From positions 62,001 through 126,000 of the forward strand of contig NZ_BIMB01000009.1 of the NCBI RefSeq assembly GCF_004000865.1: a DNA stretch of 64,000 nucleotides, given 5' to 3'. The position numbers and the translations under genes are program-made. Below the pieces are notes generated by a model. The model was not told where the DNA came from, did no database searches, and saw nothing but the letters and a program-made list of their open reading frames with translations. Positions 24,319-34,150 of this stretch are shown piece after piece (position 1 is the stretch's first letter; every line of letters begins with the position of its first letter). This DNA is from Paenibacillus elgii NBRC 100335. Lineage in GTDB: Bacteria; Bacillota; Bacilli; Paenibacillales; NBRC-103111.

Positions 24319-26160
24319 TTACACCGCTTTGCAGGGAAGCGTGATGGAAAATGTCGTCCCCTGCCCCGGCTGGCTTTTGACATGTACGGTGCCCTCGTGG
24401 GCTTCTATGATATTTTTTACGATGGACAGCCCTAACCCCGTTCCGCCGGTAGCTCCTCGCGTGCGGGCTTTGTCCGCCTTGTAGAAACGCTCGAAGATGT
24501 ACGGCAGGTCTTCTCCCGGAATGCCGTAGCCTTGGTCCGCCACCTCGATCAATACCGCGTCTTCCCCTTTGTAGCGCGTCCGTGCCGCGCTCAGTTGAAT
24601 AAGCGATTGCGACGGTGTATGCCGGATCGCATTGTCCAGCAGATTGGTCAGCACCTGCTCCACCCGGTCTTCGTCGGCCTGAAACAGCACCAGCTCTTCC
24701 TCGGGCAGGATGCAGGTCATCGTAATGCCGTGTTCCTTGGACAAACCGGCGAATTTACGATGTATCCGCTTTAAGAACGTGTTCACTTCCAGCTCGCGCA
24801 AGTTCAATTCCATATTGCCCGTCTCCATCTTCGCGAGGTCAAGCAAATCCTTGACCAGACGACCCATGCGAAGCGATTCGTCATGAATGACCTGCGCCAG
24901 ATCCTTGCGCTCTTCCGGTGTGGCTGCGATATCGTCGATCAACGCCTCGCTGTAGCCCTGCAGCATCGACAGCGGCGTGCGCAGCTCGTGCGATACGTTG
25001 GCGACAAAATCTTTGCGCAGCTTGTCGAGCCGGAATTCCTCCGTAACGTCCCGCATAACGGCGACGACCCCGCGTACAATTTCGTGCGAATACAACGGCG
25101 CCATCACGACGGACCATACTTCACTCTGTACATGCAGCTTCGCCGTCATTTCCTTCGCCTCGGAGATGACCCCTTGGAATAACGGCTGAAGCGGCTCGGG
25201 GACCGTTTCCGGCTTCCGCGGCAGTTGTCTTTCGTCCTGACCGGACCAGTCGTCCGTCCAATGAATCTCGTTCCAATCTCGCACGACCTTGTCTCCTGGA
25301 GGATTCGTCAGAATGACTTTTCCGTCGGCGTCAAACGTAATCACCGCATCCCCCATGCTTCGCAACACGCTGGCCAAGTGCTCCTTTTCGTGACTTAGCG
25401 CCTTGATCGTATCCGATAGCTTCTGGCCCATATGGTTGAACGTTTTGCCCAGCTCGCCCAGCTCGTCGGAAGATGTGATCGGTACCCGAGTATCATATTC
25501 ACCCTTTGAGATCAGATCGGCCGCCTTCTTGAGCTGGAGCAGCGGCTGCGTAATTCTGGTCAGCAGAAAGAAAGCGAAGAACGTCGTCATCAGAAAGCCG
25601 GCGACGCCGACAACGACGAACAGCTTTTTGACATACGCTTGCGTCTCCTCCGCTGATTGCGTAAGCTGATACAGGATGAGCGCTCCGGCGGTTTGCGTCT
25701 GGCTTTCGTTCATATAAGGCACGGCTACGGCCGTGTATTGATTGCTTAAAGGCGCGCGCGGACCTGAGCTTGTATTGCGGTTATCGACCGACTGCCCGGC
25801 GAACGCCTTCTGCAAATCCGCTTTCGTGAAGAAATCGGTATAACGGAACGTCTTGTCCTGTGTTTGCGCAAACGGCGGATCAATCTGCTCGAAATTGGCA
25901 GTTACCATCAGGATGCTCGCCCCTTGGGCGCTAAGCAGTTCGTTGACTACCTGTAAATACCGCCGTTCTTCCTTGTGCAAGGAGATTTCATTGGCCACCT
26001 TAACCGCCAGCCTCGTGAGCGTTTCCGCCTGATCCTTCGACTTGGGGAACGACGTTTCGATATATCGGAACAAAAAAAGGCTGAGCGTCAATAAAACGAC
26101 AACAACCAGCCCGATAATCGTAATCCATAGTTTACCGACAACGCTTTTTAAAATAAACAC
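24319..26160 (-). CDS. resE: Sensor histidine kinase ResE
   Basis: The protein has 613 residues: membrane spans at about 11-31 and 180-200 enclose an extracellular sensor. HAMP (about 200-252), PAS-like (about 262-375) and HisKA with FVANVSHELRTPLSML (His391) follow, then a HATPase domain with N, G1 (DQGYGIPGED) and G2 (GTGLGLSIV) boxes. Linkage to resABC and resD identifies it as the respiration sensor ResE; by sequence alone it could be another WalK/PhoR-type kinase. Confidence 0.9.
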   Translation of the reverse strand: MFILKSVVGKLWITIIGLVVVVLLTLSLFLFRYIETSFPKSKDQAETLTRLAVKVANEISLHKEERRYLQVVNELLSAQGASILMVTANFEQIDPPFAQTQDKTFRYTDFFTKADLQKAFAGQSVDNRNTSSGPRAPLSNQYTAVAVPYMNESQTQTAGALILYQLTQSAEETQAYVKKLFVVVGVAGFLMTTFFAFFLLTRITQPLLQLKKAADLISKGEYDTRVPITSSDELGELGKTFNHMGQKLSDTIKALSHEKEHLASVLRSMGDAVITFDADGKVILTNPPGDKVVRDWNEIHWTDDWSGQDERQLPRKPETVPEPLQPLFQGVISEAKEMTAKLHVQSEVWSVVMAPLYSHEIVRGVVAVMRDVTEEFRLDKLRKDFVANVSHELRTPLSMLQGYSEALIDDIAATPEERKDLAQVIHDESLRMGRLVKDLLDLAKMETGNMELNLRELEVNTFLKRIHRKFAGLSKEHGITMTCILPEEELVLFQADEDRVEQVLTNLLDNAIRHTPSQSLIQLSAARTRYKGEDAVLIEVADQGYGIPGEDLPYIFERFYKADKARTRGATGGTGLGLSIVKNIIEAHEGTVHVKSQPGQGTTFSITLPCKAV

Positions 26161-26161
26161 G

Positions 26162-26878
26162 TTATTTCGGGACCTCGAGCTTGTAGCCTACGCCCCAAAC
26201 GGTCGTAATCATGGAGGCGGCGTCCGGCGACACTTTATTCAGCTTCTCGCGCAGCCGTTTCACATGGGTGTCGACTGTCCGCAAATCACCGAAAAACTCG
26301 TAGTTCCATACGTCCTTGAGCAGCTCTTCCCGGGAAAAAACCTTATCCGGCGACACCGCCAAATAATGAAGCAGCTCATATTCTTTCGGAGTCAATGCCA
26401 CTTCATGTCCTCCGGCCGTGACGCGGTGAGCGTCGTGCTCGATCACCAGATTCGGGAATACGATATTATTGCTCGAATTCACTTCTTTGGACAAATACGC
26501 GGTAACCGAAGACCTCCGCAAAATCGCCTTGACGCGGTAAATCACCTCGCGGGGACTGAACGGCTTCACCACATAGTCGTCCGCTCCCGATTCGAAGCCT
26601 TGGACCCGGTTCGTTTCTTCACCTTTGGCCGTCAGCATAATGACCGGCGTCGATTTCACCTGGCGCAACCGGGCGCATACCTCGTTGCCGTCGATACCCG
26701 GTAGCATGACGTCGAGCAGAATCAGGTCGTAATCCTGATCCAGCGCTTTACGCAACGCCGATTCGCCGTCCTCGGCTTCGTCAATGCTGTAATTTTCTTT
26801 CTCCAAATACATCCGCAGCAAGCGGCGAATCCGTTCCTCATCATCGACAACCAATATGTTCAACTTCGTCTCGCTCAT
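26162..26878 (-). CDS. resD: Response regulator ResD (OmpR family)
   Basis: The protein has 238 residues. The receiver domain has DD at 12-13, phospho-acceptor Asp56 (LLDVMLPG) and a lysine in VVKPFSP. A winged-helix DNA-binding domain follows (LTPKEYELLHYLA, VDTHVKRLREKL). The start at MSETKLN is chosen for the GAGG just upstream. The stop is separated from the resE start by one base. Together they regulate aerobic and anaerobic respiration genes in B. subtilis. Confidence 0.92.
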   Translation of the reverse strand: MSETKLNILVVDDEERIRRLLRMYLEKENYSIDEAEDGESALRKALDQDYDLILLDVMLPGIDGNEVCARLRQVKSTPVIMLTAKGEETNRVQGFESGADDYVVKPFSPREVIYRVKAILRRSSVTAYLSKEVNSSNNIVFPNLVIEHDAHRVTAGGHEVALTPKEYELLHYLAVSPDKVFSREELLKDVWNYEFFGDLRTVDTHVKRLREKLNKVSPDAASMITTVWGVGYKLEVPK

Positions 26879-26947
26879 GGCTGAACCTCTTTTCAATTGA
26901 GATTAACGACCGTTATTTGAAACTCGGCATGCTGCCGTTATGTCGGT

Positions 26948-28195
26948 CTATGTGCCGGCGTACGAATGCAAGCCGGCAATCACCAGATTTACGCCGACGA
27001 GCGTAAACATGACGACAAGAAATCCGATCACGGACAGCCAGGCGGATTTTTTGCCCTGCCAGCCGCGGGAAAGACGAAGATGCAGGTACACCGCATAAAA
27101 CAACCAGACAATCAGCGCCCACACTTCCTTCGGGTCCCAGCCCCAGAAGCGTCCCCACGCTTCATGCGCCCATATCATCGCAAAGATGAGCGCCCCGAGC
27201 GTGAAGATCGGGTAACCGATAGCAATCGCCCGGTAACCGATCTCATCCACATCCTCCGAGTCAATCCCTCGCATCGCCGGTTGAAACGCCCGGCCCAACG
27301 GCTTGCGGATCACAAGACGGATTAGCGCGTACAGCAAGGCGCCCAGAAGGACCGACCAGATCACCGTATTGAACTTCCGTCCGGCATTCGCCCCTTCCAT
27401 CCAGGACGGAGCTTCGAAGAGCGGCTCGGTCATCCCGAGAAAAGGCTTCATTCCCAACTGCTCGCTCTGATGTGGCTTTACGATCGGCGGCAGTACGTAC
27501 TCGACATTTTGCTTCACGACTTGCTCGACATTATTGGTATCGGTCATCTTGACGTCGCTGACGAATGTCGCTTTATACCCTGCTGCATTAAAGCCGAAAA
27601 TGGCAACGACGAACGAGATAATCATGAGCAGGGTAAAAATGGTAAATTCGACGCCGCGCTGCTCCCTGCGGTCCGCTTTGGACGTTCCACCGAAGTTGAC
27701 ATTCTGGAGCAAATACATCAAGCCTGCGGCAAACCCGACGGCGAAGAACGCTTCGCCTAGAGCCGCGGTCGTCACGTGGATTTTGAGCCAGTAGCTCTGC
27801 AGCGCCGGAATAAGCGGTTGCACTTCGCGCGGGAACACCGACGCGTACGCAATGATAATAATCGATACGGGCATCGCGAATACGCCGAGCGCAGGCGTGC
27901 GATAAATCAAGTAGACGACGATAAACGCGAGCACGATCATCATCCCGAGGAACGTCATGAATTCGTACATGTTGCTCGTCGGGATATGTCCGCCTTCCGC
28001 CCAGCGGGTAAAGAAAAACATCACGTGACACAAAAATCCGATCACGGTCAGGATGAAGCCGATGAAGCCCCACCGCTTGGCGAACCCTTCGGGGTCCGCC
28101 TCCTGAACCGATTTTTTCCCGGTAACGGCTATAACGAAGCCGAGCAAAGCCAGGGCGTACACGATAAAAGCAATCAGCAAAAACGTGCTGCTCAC
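26948..28195 (-). CDS. resC: Cytochrome c biogenesis protein ResC (CcsB/CcsA type)
   Basis: The protein has 415 residues with about eight spans. The heme-handling signature WGWDPKEVWALIVWLFYAVY lies near residue 345. With ResB it forms the system II heme transport and ligation complex at the outer face of the membrane. Its start overlaps the resB stop by four bases. A large soluble loop lies between about 230 and 285. Confidence 0.93.
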   Translation of the reverse strand: MSSTFLLIAFIVYALALLGFVIAVTGKKSVQEADPEGFAKRWGFIGFILTVIGFLCHVMFFFTRWAEGGHIPTSNMYEFMTFLGMMIVLAFIVVYLIYRTPALGVFAMPVSIIIIAYASVFPREVQPLIPALQSYWLKIHVTTAALGEAFFAVGFAAGLMYLLQNVNFGGTSKADRREQRGVEFTIFTLLMIISFVVAIFGFNAAGYKATFVSDVKMTDTNNVEQVVKQNVEYVLPPIVKPHQSEQLGMKPFLGMTEPLFEAPSWMEGANAGRKFNTVIWSVLLGALLYALIRLVIRKPLGRAFQPAMRGIDSEDVDEIGYRAIAIGYPIFTLGALIFAMIWAHEAWGRFWGWDPKEVWALIVWLFYAVYLHLRLSRGWQGKKSAWLSVIGFLVVMFTLVGVNLVIAGLHSYAGT

Positions 28196-29871
28196 GTTTC
28201 AATCACCTTTCTTTCCAGCGTCTTCGGATCGATGTCGATTCCCGTTTTGATCAAAACCTGGGCCACTTCCTTCCGGATACCGTACCAGTTCTTGTTCGTA
28301 TGAGCGCCGAGCGCAAGCTGCCCGTTATCGATGCGCAGCCAGATCCGGCGATGGTGCCAATAAAAGCCCATGATCAAGCCGATCATCGAAATGGCTGCGC
28401 CGACCCAAATATACGGCATTGCCCGGTCGACCCGGATATTCAAGTAACTGACATACTCCGAAATGGCTACGTCGGCCATCGAACCAACGGACAACTCCAG
28501 CTTGGTGCCAAGCACTCCGTTGATTTCGTCTTGACGGAAATTGACTTTATCCACTTGACGCGGGAAGTACATGTAAGGCTCCCCTTCCGCCTTCAAGCCC
28601 GGTCCCGAAATGGCGAATACGAACGCCGGTGCTTTCGGTTCGTTGGACTTGGTCATCGGCACGCCCTTGTCGTCCAAAGCGAATTCGGGGAAATACGCCT
28701 TCATCTTCAATTGGTAAGGACCTGCGCTGTATGACTCCGCAGGCTTGTTCATCGGCAGCTCGAAGCTTCCGTATGTCTCGCCGGTTTGTTTGTTTTTAAG
28801 CGTCGGTTTGACGGATATGAGCGTCGGAGACGGCTTGAAGTCGAATTGATACGCGAGAAGTCCATTGTACTCCAGTGGCTTGTTCACGACAATATCCTGG
28901 CGGTGCACTTCTTCCAGCACCGGCTCCTTCGCCGGATCGTCGCAGTCCGCCTTGCACTTGTAGAGCACCGCTTTCGTTTCGAATACCTTCGGGACGTCCT
29001 GCCCTTTCGACCGGAAGCTTTCCGACATCTCTTCCGGTTTGTAAAACTCCAACGTAAATTTCTCGTTCTTCAAATAATAAGGAGTCTCGGGAATTTTGAC
29101 AAGCTTGCCTTCCGGAAAAGCGATATGCTGATCCATATGCCACCCCGGAATGCTGCGCATCAATACGGCGCCCAGAAAAATAATCAAACCGATATGATTG
29201 ATATAAGGTCCCCAGCGGCTGAAGCGATTTTTTTCCGCCAGCAGCGCCGTGCCGTCCGTATGTACGCGGTAGCGCTGCTTGCGGAGCACCTCCGCCGCCT
29301 GTTCCGTCCAAGCTTCCGGCGTCTGTACCGAGCCTTGGTCGGCGGCCGGAAGCGGTCCGGTAAAGGTCACTTTTTGACGCGTGATGAAGCTTAAATGCTT
29401 GCGGATCTGCTGCTTATTAAGCGCCCGGTACAACGGCAGCACGCGGTCCAGACTGCAGACGACGAGCGACGTGCCGATCATGAACAGCAGCGTAATGAAC
29501 CACCAGGACTCGAACGTATGCGAAAGCCCCAGCAAATAATAAATGTACCCGATCGTTCCGTACGTTTCTTTATAATACACCGCAGGGTCGATGTTCAGAA
29601 ACGTATTTTCCTGCGGGTATACGGTTCCCAGAATCGAGCCCAGCAGCGTGATTGCGATGAGATAAACGGCGATTTTGACGGACGAGAAAAAATTCCACAC
29701 CCGGTCCAGCACGCCGGGATTGGCGCGCTGGGATCGCCGGGCAACCCCGTCATACCGCATCTCAAGCGGCTCGCTGCCACCTTCGTCCGAAAGCGGCTTG
29801 CCACAGGACTCGCACAGCAGGGTGCCGACATGATTCTGGTGTCCGCATTCGCATTTCGTGTTTTGAATCAT
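28192..29871 (-). CDS. resB: Cytochrome c biogenesis protein ResB
   Basis: The protein has 559 residues. Its core is typical of ResB: spans near 68-90, 130-150, 210-230 and a last one near 515, with a long extracellular region. Unusually the N-terminus carries a zinc-ribbon pair, CECG (residues 6-9) and CESCG (20-24), before the first span. The start at MIQNTKCECG follows AGGGTGG; it overlaps the resA end. Confidence 0.92.
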   Translation of the reverse strand: MIQNTKCECGHQNHVGTLLCESCGKPLSDEGGSEPLEMRYDGVARRSQRANPGVLDRVWNFFSSVKIAVYLIAITLLGSILGTVYPQENTFLNIDPAVYYKETYGTIGYIYYLLGLSHTFESWWFITLLFMIGTSLVVCSLDRVLPLYRALNKQQIRKHLSFITRQKVTFTGPLPAADQGSVQTPEAWTEQAAEVLRKQRYRVHTDGTALLAEKNRFSRWGPYINHIGLIIFLGAVLMRSIPGWHMDQHIAFPEGKLVKIPETPYYLKNEKFTLEFYKPEEMSESFRSKGQDVPKVFETKAVLYKCKADCDDPAKEPVLEEVHRQDIVVNKPLEYNGLLAYQFDFKPSPTLISVKPTLKNKQTGETYGSFELPMNKPAESYSAGPYQLKMKAYFPEFALDDKGVPMTKSNEPKAPAFVFAISGPGLKAEGEPYMYFPRQVDKVNFRQDEINGVLGTKLELSVGSMADVAISEYVSYLNIRVDRAMPYIWVGAAISMIGLIMGFYWHHRRIWLRIDNGQLALGAHTNKNWYGIRKEVAQVLIKTGIDIDPKTLERKVIET

Positions 29872-29873
29872 GC

Positions 29874-30413
29874 CTACTTCCACCCTTGCTTCTGCGGTAA
29901 TAGCGATGTGATGGTCTTCTCAATGTATGCTTCATCCATTTCGCCGATCCGCATGACATCGACCTTCCCCTCCGGTCCGACGAAAAACGTGGTCGGATAT
30001 TGGGAAACGCCGTAGCGCTTGCGGGTTTCCTCGTTCTTGTCGAGCAAAATCGGGAACGTAACGTTATATTGGTTGACGAAGTTTTCGACCGCGACTCTGG
30101 GCTCGTCCAGATTGAGGCCGAGAATCTCGACATTTTTATCCGCCCACTTGGCGCGCTGTCTTTCGAGCGCCGGCATTTCGTTGCGGCAAGGCTCGCAGAA
30201 CGTTCCCCAAAAGTTGACGACGACGACTTTGCCGCGGTAATCCGATAGTTTGCGGGTGGTGCCGTCCAGGCCGAGCAGCTTAAAATCCGGCGCCTCCGAG
30301 CCTTGCGTCGGTTTTTTGTCGCTCCCGAACAGATTGCTCGCGAGCGTGAGCGCGCCGATGACGATAATGACGGCAAAAATGGAAATTTGGACCCATCGTC
30401 TATGTTTCCCCAT
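29874..30413 (-). CDS. resA: Thiol-disulfide oxidoreductase ResA
   Basis: The protein has 179 residues. An N-terminal membrane anchor precedes a thioredoxin fold with FWGTFCEPC (Cys73, Cys76), the CEPC motif typical of ResA. It reduces the apocytochrome c CXXCH thiols outside the cell, before heme attachment by ResB/ResC. The 77-base gap upstream contains TATAAT but no good -35, which suits activator-dependent expression. Confidence 0.94.
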   Translation of the reverse strand: MGKHRRWVQISIFAVIIVIGALTLASNLFGSDKKPTQGSEAPDFKLLGLDGTTRKLSDYRGKVVVVNFWGTFCEPCRNEMPALERQRAKWADKNVEILGLNLDEPRVAVENFVNQYNVTFPILLDKNEETRKRYGVSQYPTTFFVGPEGKVDVMRIGEMDEAYIEKTITSLLPQKQGWK

Positions 30414-30490
30414 ATTCTCACACCTTTAAAACGAGAGTTGACAGACTGACAAATATCACATTTCCATTATATCGAAAATGGTCCTTGTAA

Positions 30491-31252
30491 TTATTCGCCT
30501 TTTTGAATTTTATGTGACTTGCCTTCTCCCGCTTTAAGCGCTTCCTGACGAAGCTCGTTGACCTCCTGCGGGGTCAGGTGGCGAAACTTGCCCCGGGGGA
30601 TGCCGGATAGCTGAAGCGGCCCGAATTGAATCCGTTTCAATTTGATCACCGGATGATGGATCGCGTCGAACATCCGCCGCACCTGCCGGTTGCGCCCTTC
30701 GTAAATCGTAATTTTCACGACGGCTTCGTTGTTTTCCGGACGCACGTCCTGGTATTCCACTTCGGCGGGCGCGGTCATGCCGTCCTCCAGCTCAATCCCG
30801 TTCTTCAGCTTGTCCAGCAAGCTGCCGTGAGGCACACCTTTGACCGTGGCCAAATAGGTGCGCGGCACGTGGTGCTTCGGGTGCGTCAGCAAATGGGCGA
30901 ATTCGCCGTCATTGGTGAGCAGCAGCAAGCCTTCCGTATCGTAATCGAGCCTGCCGATCGGGTAAATGCGCTGCTTGATGTTTTTGAAAAACTCCGTTAC
31001 CGTTTTGCGTCCTTCGGGATCTTGTGCGCTTGTGATGACGCCTTTAGGCTTATTAAAGATCACATACACTTTGGATTGCCGTCGGATCGGCTTGCCATCG
31101 ACTTTAATAAAATCCTGGGAAGGGTCAACCTTCACCCCCAGGGTTGTTACTACTTTGTCATTGACTTCCACACGTCCTGCGGTTATCAATTCTTCACACT
31201 TGCGGCGGGAGGCCACACCCGCTTCGGCCAACACTTTTTGCAATCTATCCAT
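30491..31252 (-). CDS. rluB: 23S rRNA pseudouridine synthase RluB
   Basis: The protein has 253 residues: an S4 RNA-binding domain (MDRLQKVLAEAGVASRRKCEE at the start), then a RsuA-type catalytic domain with GRLDYDTEGLLLLTNDG (catalytic Asp) and EGRNRQVRRM. GAGGTG ahead of ATG 31252 fixes the start. Synteny with spm and res matches B. subtilis. Confidence 0.94.
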   Translation of the reverse strand: MDRLQKVLAEAGVASRRKCEELITAGRVEVNDKVVTTLGVKVDPSQDFIKVDGKPIRRQSKVYVIFNKPKGVITSAQDPEGRKTVTEFFKNIKQRIYPIGRLDYDTEGLLLLTNDGEFAHLLTHPKHHVPRTYLATVKGVPHGSLLDKLKNGIELEDGMTAPAEVEYQDVRPENNEAVVKITIYEGRNRQVRRMFDAIHHPVIKLKRIQFGPLQLSGIPRGKFRHLTPQEVNELRQEALKAGEGKSHKIQKGE

Positions 31253-31270
31253 CTGTGGATTCACCTCAAG

Positions 31271-31612
31271 CTAATGATACCTATCCTCGGGTGAAATCAC
31301 AAGTTGCGCCCACGGAAAATCGCCTCCAGGGCATGTAATCGAATGCGGAAAAATGTCGTCAGGCTGAAAACCGTACGTTTCCGCCAGCCGGAGGATCAGC
31401 TTGTTCATCAAAAACAGCTGCTCTTTCTCTGCAGAAGTGCGGACGGTGCGCGGTCCGGAGAAGTCCCCTTCGAGACACAGGTGGATGTAGAGCGGATCGG
31501 TTTGCTCGGAAGAAGGGATGATGTCGCCGTTTTTGGCGATGAAATAATCATACCCTTTTCCGTTAATGGAGGAGCAGGCGGAATGGTGGATGACAATGCC
31601 GTAATACTGCAT
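31271..31612 (-). CDS. Amidase/PGRP-fold protein
   Basis: The protein has 113 residues. MQYYGIVIHHSACSSINGK, YDYFIAKNGDIIP, IHLCLEGDF and ITCPGGDFPW correspond to the strand-histidine, substrate loop and C-terminal zinc-ligand regions of N-acetylmuramoyl-L-alanine amidase type 2. It has no signal peptide, so the site of action is unclear. It lies between rluB and spmB, a place where B. subtilis has no such gene. Confidence 0.7.
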   Translation of the reverse strand: MQYYGIVIHHSACSSINGKGYDYFIAKNGDIIPSSEQTDPLYIHLCLEGDFSGPRTVRTSAEKEQLFLMNKLILRLAETYGFQPDDIFPHSITCPGGDFPWAQLVISPEDRYH

Positions 31613-31747
31613 GCGGTTCACCTCGTTAAGGCTGGACTGCTCACAGTATATGTGCGGAGAGGATAGGGGGTGATGCGGGGTCCGGCGATAAGCCGAGCGG
31701 CGGAAGACGGGTCCGCACGCATGCGGCCTGCAATTCGCCGGCTGCGT

Positions 31748-32281
31748 TCAGGCAAATACCAGCGAGCAGATCGCAATCGAAGCGATGAATCCGACGGCGT
31801 CGGAAATAAGGCCGACCTTGAGGGCGTAGCCGGCCTTGCGGATGCCGATGGCGCCGAAATAAACCGTAATGACATAAAGCGTCGTATCCGTGCTTCCCTG
31901 GATCGTGGAAGCAATCCGGCCGATCATCGAATCGGGACCGAACTCGGAGATCAGATCTGTCGTAAAGGCAAGTGAGCCGGCGCCCGTAATCGGGCGCAAA
32001 AAAGCAAGCGGAATAATATCGCCCGGAATGCCAAGCCGCTCGCAAATCGGCTTCAGCCAGCCGATCATCAGATCCATCGCCCCGGATGCGCGGAACACGC
32101 TGATCGCCACCATCATGCCAACCAAATGCGGAATAATCCGGATCGTCGTATCGAAGCCTTCTTTAGCCCCTTCCACAAACGATTCGTAGACGGGAACCTT
32201 GCGGTAAGCCGCATAAAGAGGAATGAAGACGATTACGACAGGGATGGCCCATGCCGATATCCAATTGACTAGGTTATACAC
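31748..32281 (-). CDS. spmB: Spore maturation protein B
   Basis: The protein has 177 residues with about five spans. FRASGAMDLMIG, FLRPITGAGSLAFTTD and STDTTLYVITVYFGAIGIRK are characteristic of SpmB. With SpmA it is needed for spore core dehydration. It follows spmA with a 6-base gap. Confidence 0.95.
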   Translation of the reverse strand: MYNLVNWISAWAIPVVIVFIPLYAAYRKVPVYESFVEGAKEGFDTTIRIIPHLVGMMVAISVFRASGAMDLMIGWLKPICERLGIPGDIIPLAFLRPITGAGSLAFTTDLISEFGPDSMIGRIASTIQGSTDTTLYVITVYFGAIGIRKAGYALKVGLISDAVGFIASIAICSLVFA

Positions 32282-32287
32282 GCTGGT

Positions 32288-32887
32288 TCATCCTTTCCCC
32301 TGTCCGGGCGGCGTTGATCGCTTTCGATACCATCGGTCAACCATGATGGCGGCCAAGGTCGAGATAAAGGTAGCTATCAGCGTCGTACCGACGATTTCCG
32401 CCGGATTCGCCGAGTTGTAATTCATTCGTATGGCGATCAGTGTTGTCGGAATCAGCGTGATGCTGGCCGTATTGAGCGCAAGGAGCGTACACATGGCGGG
32501 GCTCGCGATGTCTTTATGCTTGTTGAGGAGCTGCAGCTCCTGCATCGCTTTAATACCCATCGGTGTGGCGGCGTTGCCCAATCCCAGAATGTTGGCGCTC
32601 ATGTTCGACATAATGTACCCGAGCGCCGGATGATTTTTGGGCACGCTGGGGAACAGCGCGCGTACGACCGGCGAAAGCAATTTCGCCAGCTTTTGCAGCA
32701 AGCCCGCATCCTCAGCGATCCGCATGATGCCGAGCCAGAACACCATAATGCTGATGAGCCCGAAGCAGACCGTCACTCCGCTCTTGGCGCCGTCAAATAC
32801 CGCCTCCGTGACCAATTCGATTCTGCCCTGAAAAGCAGCGACGACAAACCCCGCAACAATGAAAAACAACCATATCCAGTTGACCAT
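32288..32887 (-). CDS. spmA: Spore maturation protein A
   Basis: The protein has 199 residues with about five spans. VFWLGIMRIAEDAGL, MSNMSANILGLGNAATPMGI and LALNTASITLIPTT mark SpmA, a relative of nucleoside transporter-like gates. The order dacB-spmA-spmB and the short gaps indicate one mother-cell operon. Confidence 0.95.
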   Translation of the reverse strand: MVNWIWLFFIVAGFVVAAFQGRIELVTEAVFDGAKSGVTVCFGLISIMVFWLGIMRIAEDAGLLQKLAKLLSPVVRALFPSVPKNHPALGYIMSNMSANILGLGNAATPMGIKAMQELQLLNKHKDIASPAMCTLLALNTASITLIPTTLIAIRMNYNSANPAEIVGTTLIATFISTLAAIMVDRWYRKRSTPPGQGKG

Positions 32888-32905
32888 GCCCGCCGCTCCT
32901 TCCGC

Positions 32906-34078
32906 TTAATCCGCTTGCCCGGTAAACATCACCCGGGTCAGCTCGGTCAAGATGTAGAGCCATTTGCGCGAATTGCCGCTGCCAAGCTCTTCCGCCTCCG
33001 CGAACGAATAGGCGGATCGTTCCTTCTGCTTCAGCCGGTGGCTATCCTTGGCAACCAGCGGAACCGAGCCGACCGGCTTACCGTCCAGCAGAAATTGCAG
33101 CCGCCCCGCTTCCCCGAGCCGACTTTCGACGGAAGCCGCATCATATAAAATCGGCTGACGCGCCAGTCTCCCGCGTTCCGCCTGCTCCGCCGGATATTGG
33201 AACGATGCCCCGGCGACAAGCCCGGTCCCCTCAATCGCCTCCCCCTTCTGGGCCAATGAAAGCAGAGGATAATGCTTGAAGCCGAAATCGAGCAGCCGGG
33301 AGTGATCGATCCAATCGTCAGGATCGTTCAAGGTCACGACAGCGAGCTGCTGCCCGCCTCGGGTCGCCGAAGAGACAAGGCACCGCTTGGCCAGCTTCGT
33401 ATAGCCGGTTTTCACCCCGTCCGCCCCTTCGTAAAGCGAAAGCATTTTATTTTTATTGACCCAGCTGTAATCCCAGGATTCGTTCGGATTCGGCACCTTC
33501 TTCACTTTCGTTTTCACAATCTCCCGAAACACGGGGTTTCCGAGCGCATAAGCGGTCAGCTTGGCCATATCGTTCGCAGTCGAATAATGCCCTTGCTCGT
33601 CCAAGCCGGAAGGATTTTTGAAGCTGGAATTCGTCATGCCAACGACTTTCGCCTTCTCGTTCATCAAGAAGACGAAGCCTTCCATGCTGCCGCCTACATG
33701 CTCGGCGATCGTAACCGCCGCATCATTTCCGGAACGGAGCATCAAGCCGTACAGCAAATCCTTGAGATTCATTTCCTCGTTCAGCTTCAGGTAAATGGAC
33801 GAACCTTCTTTGCCGAAAGCGTTCTTGCTCACTTTCGCCCGATCGGTCAAATGCCCATGCTCAATCGCGACAATCGCCGTCATGATTTTGGTCAAGCTGG
33901 CAATGCGCATCGGTGTGTCCCCCCTGGAGCTGTAAAGCAGCCGCCCGGAAGCGACGTCGATCAGCGCCGCAGCCGTCGCGCCGGTCTTTACACCCGGAGC
34001 GGCGCTGACTCCCGTCGGCGGAAGCGCGCCCATATAAACCAGCAGCAAAGCGAGCAAAAGCAAACATCCTTTTCTCAT
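32906..34078 (-). CDS. dacB: Sporulation D-alanyl-D-alanine carboxypeptidase DacB
   Basis: The protein has 390 residues. A signal peptide precedes a peptidase S11 domain: SLTK (61-64), RSGNDAA and DGVKTGYT supply the SxxK, SxN and KTG motifs. It trims stem peptides and limits cortex cross-linking. ATG 34078 is chosen because GGGAGG lies seven bases upstream and the signal peptide starts there; the longer frame adds about 70 residues without support. A sigma-E-like promoter lies 75-100 bases upstream. Confidence 0.93.
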   Translation of the reverse strand: MRKGCLLLLALLLVYMGALPPTGVSAAPGVKTGATAAALIDVASGRLLYSSRGDTPMRIASLTKIMTAIVAIEHGHLTDRAKVSKNAFGKEGSSIYLKLNEEMNLKDLLYGLMLRSGNDAAVTIAEHVGGSMEGFVFLMNEKAKVVGMTNSSFKNPSGLDEQGHYSTANDMAKLTAYALGNPVFREIVKTKVKKVPNPNESWDYSWVNKNKMLSLYEGADGVKTGYTKLAKRCLVSSATRGGQQLAVVTLNDPDDWIDHSRLLDFGFKHYPLLSLAQKGEAIEGTGLVAGASFQYPAEQAERGRLARQPILYDAASVESRLGEAGRLQFLLDGKPVGSVPLVAKDSHRLKQKERSAYSFAEAEELGSGNSRKWLYILTELTRVMFTGQAD

Positions 34079-34150
34079 CTTTATCCTCCCACGCGCCATC
34101 CTACAGGAAAAGCCGACTCCTACCGGTCGGACAGCTCCATGTCTTTGTAC

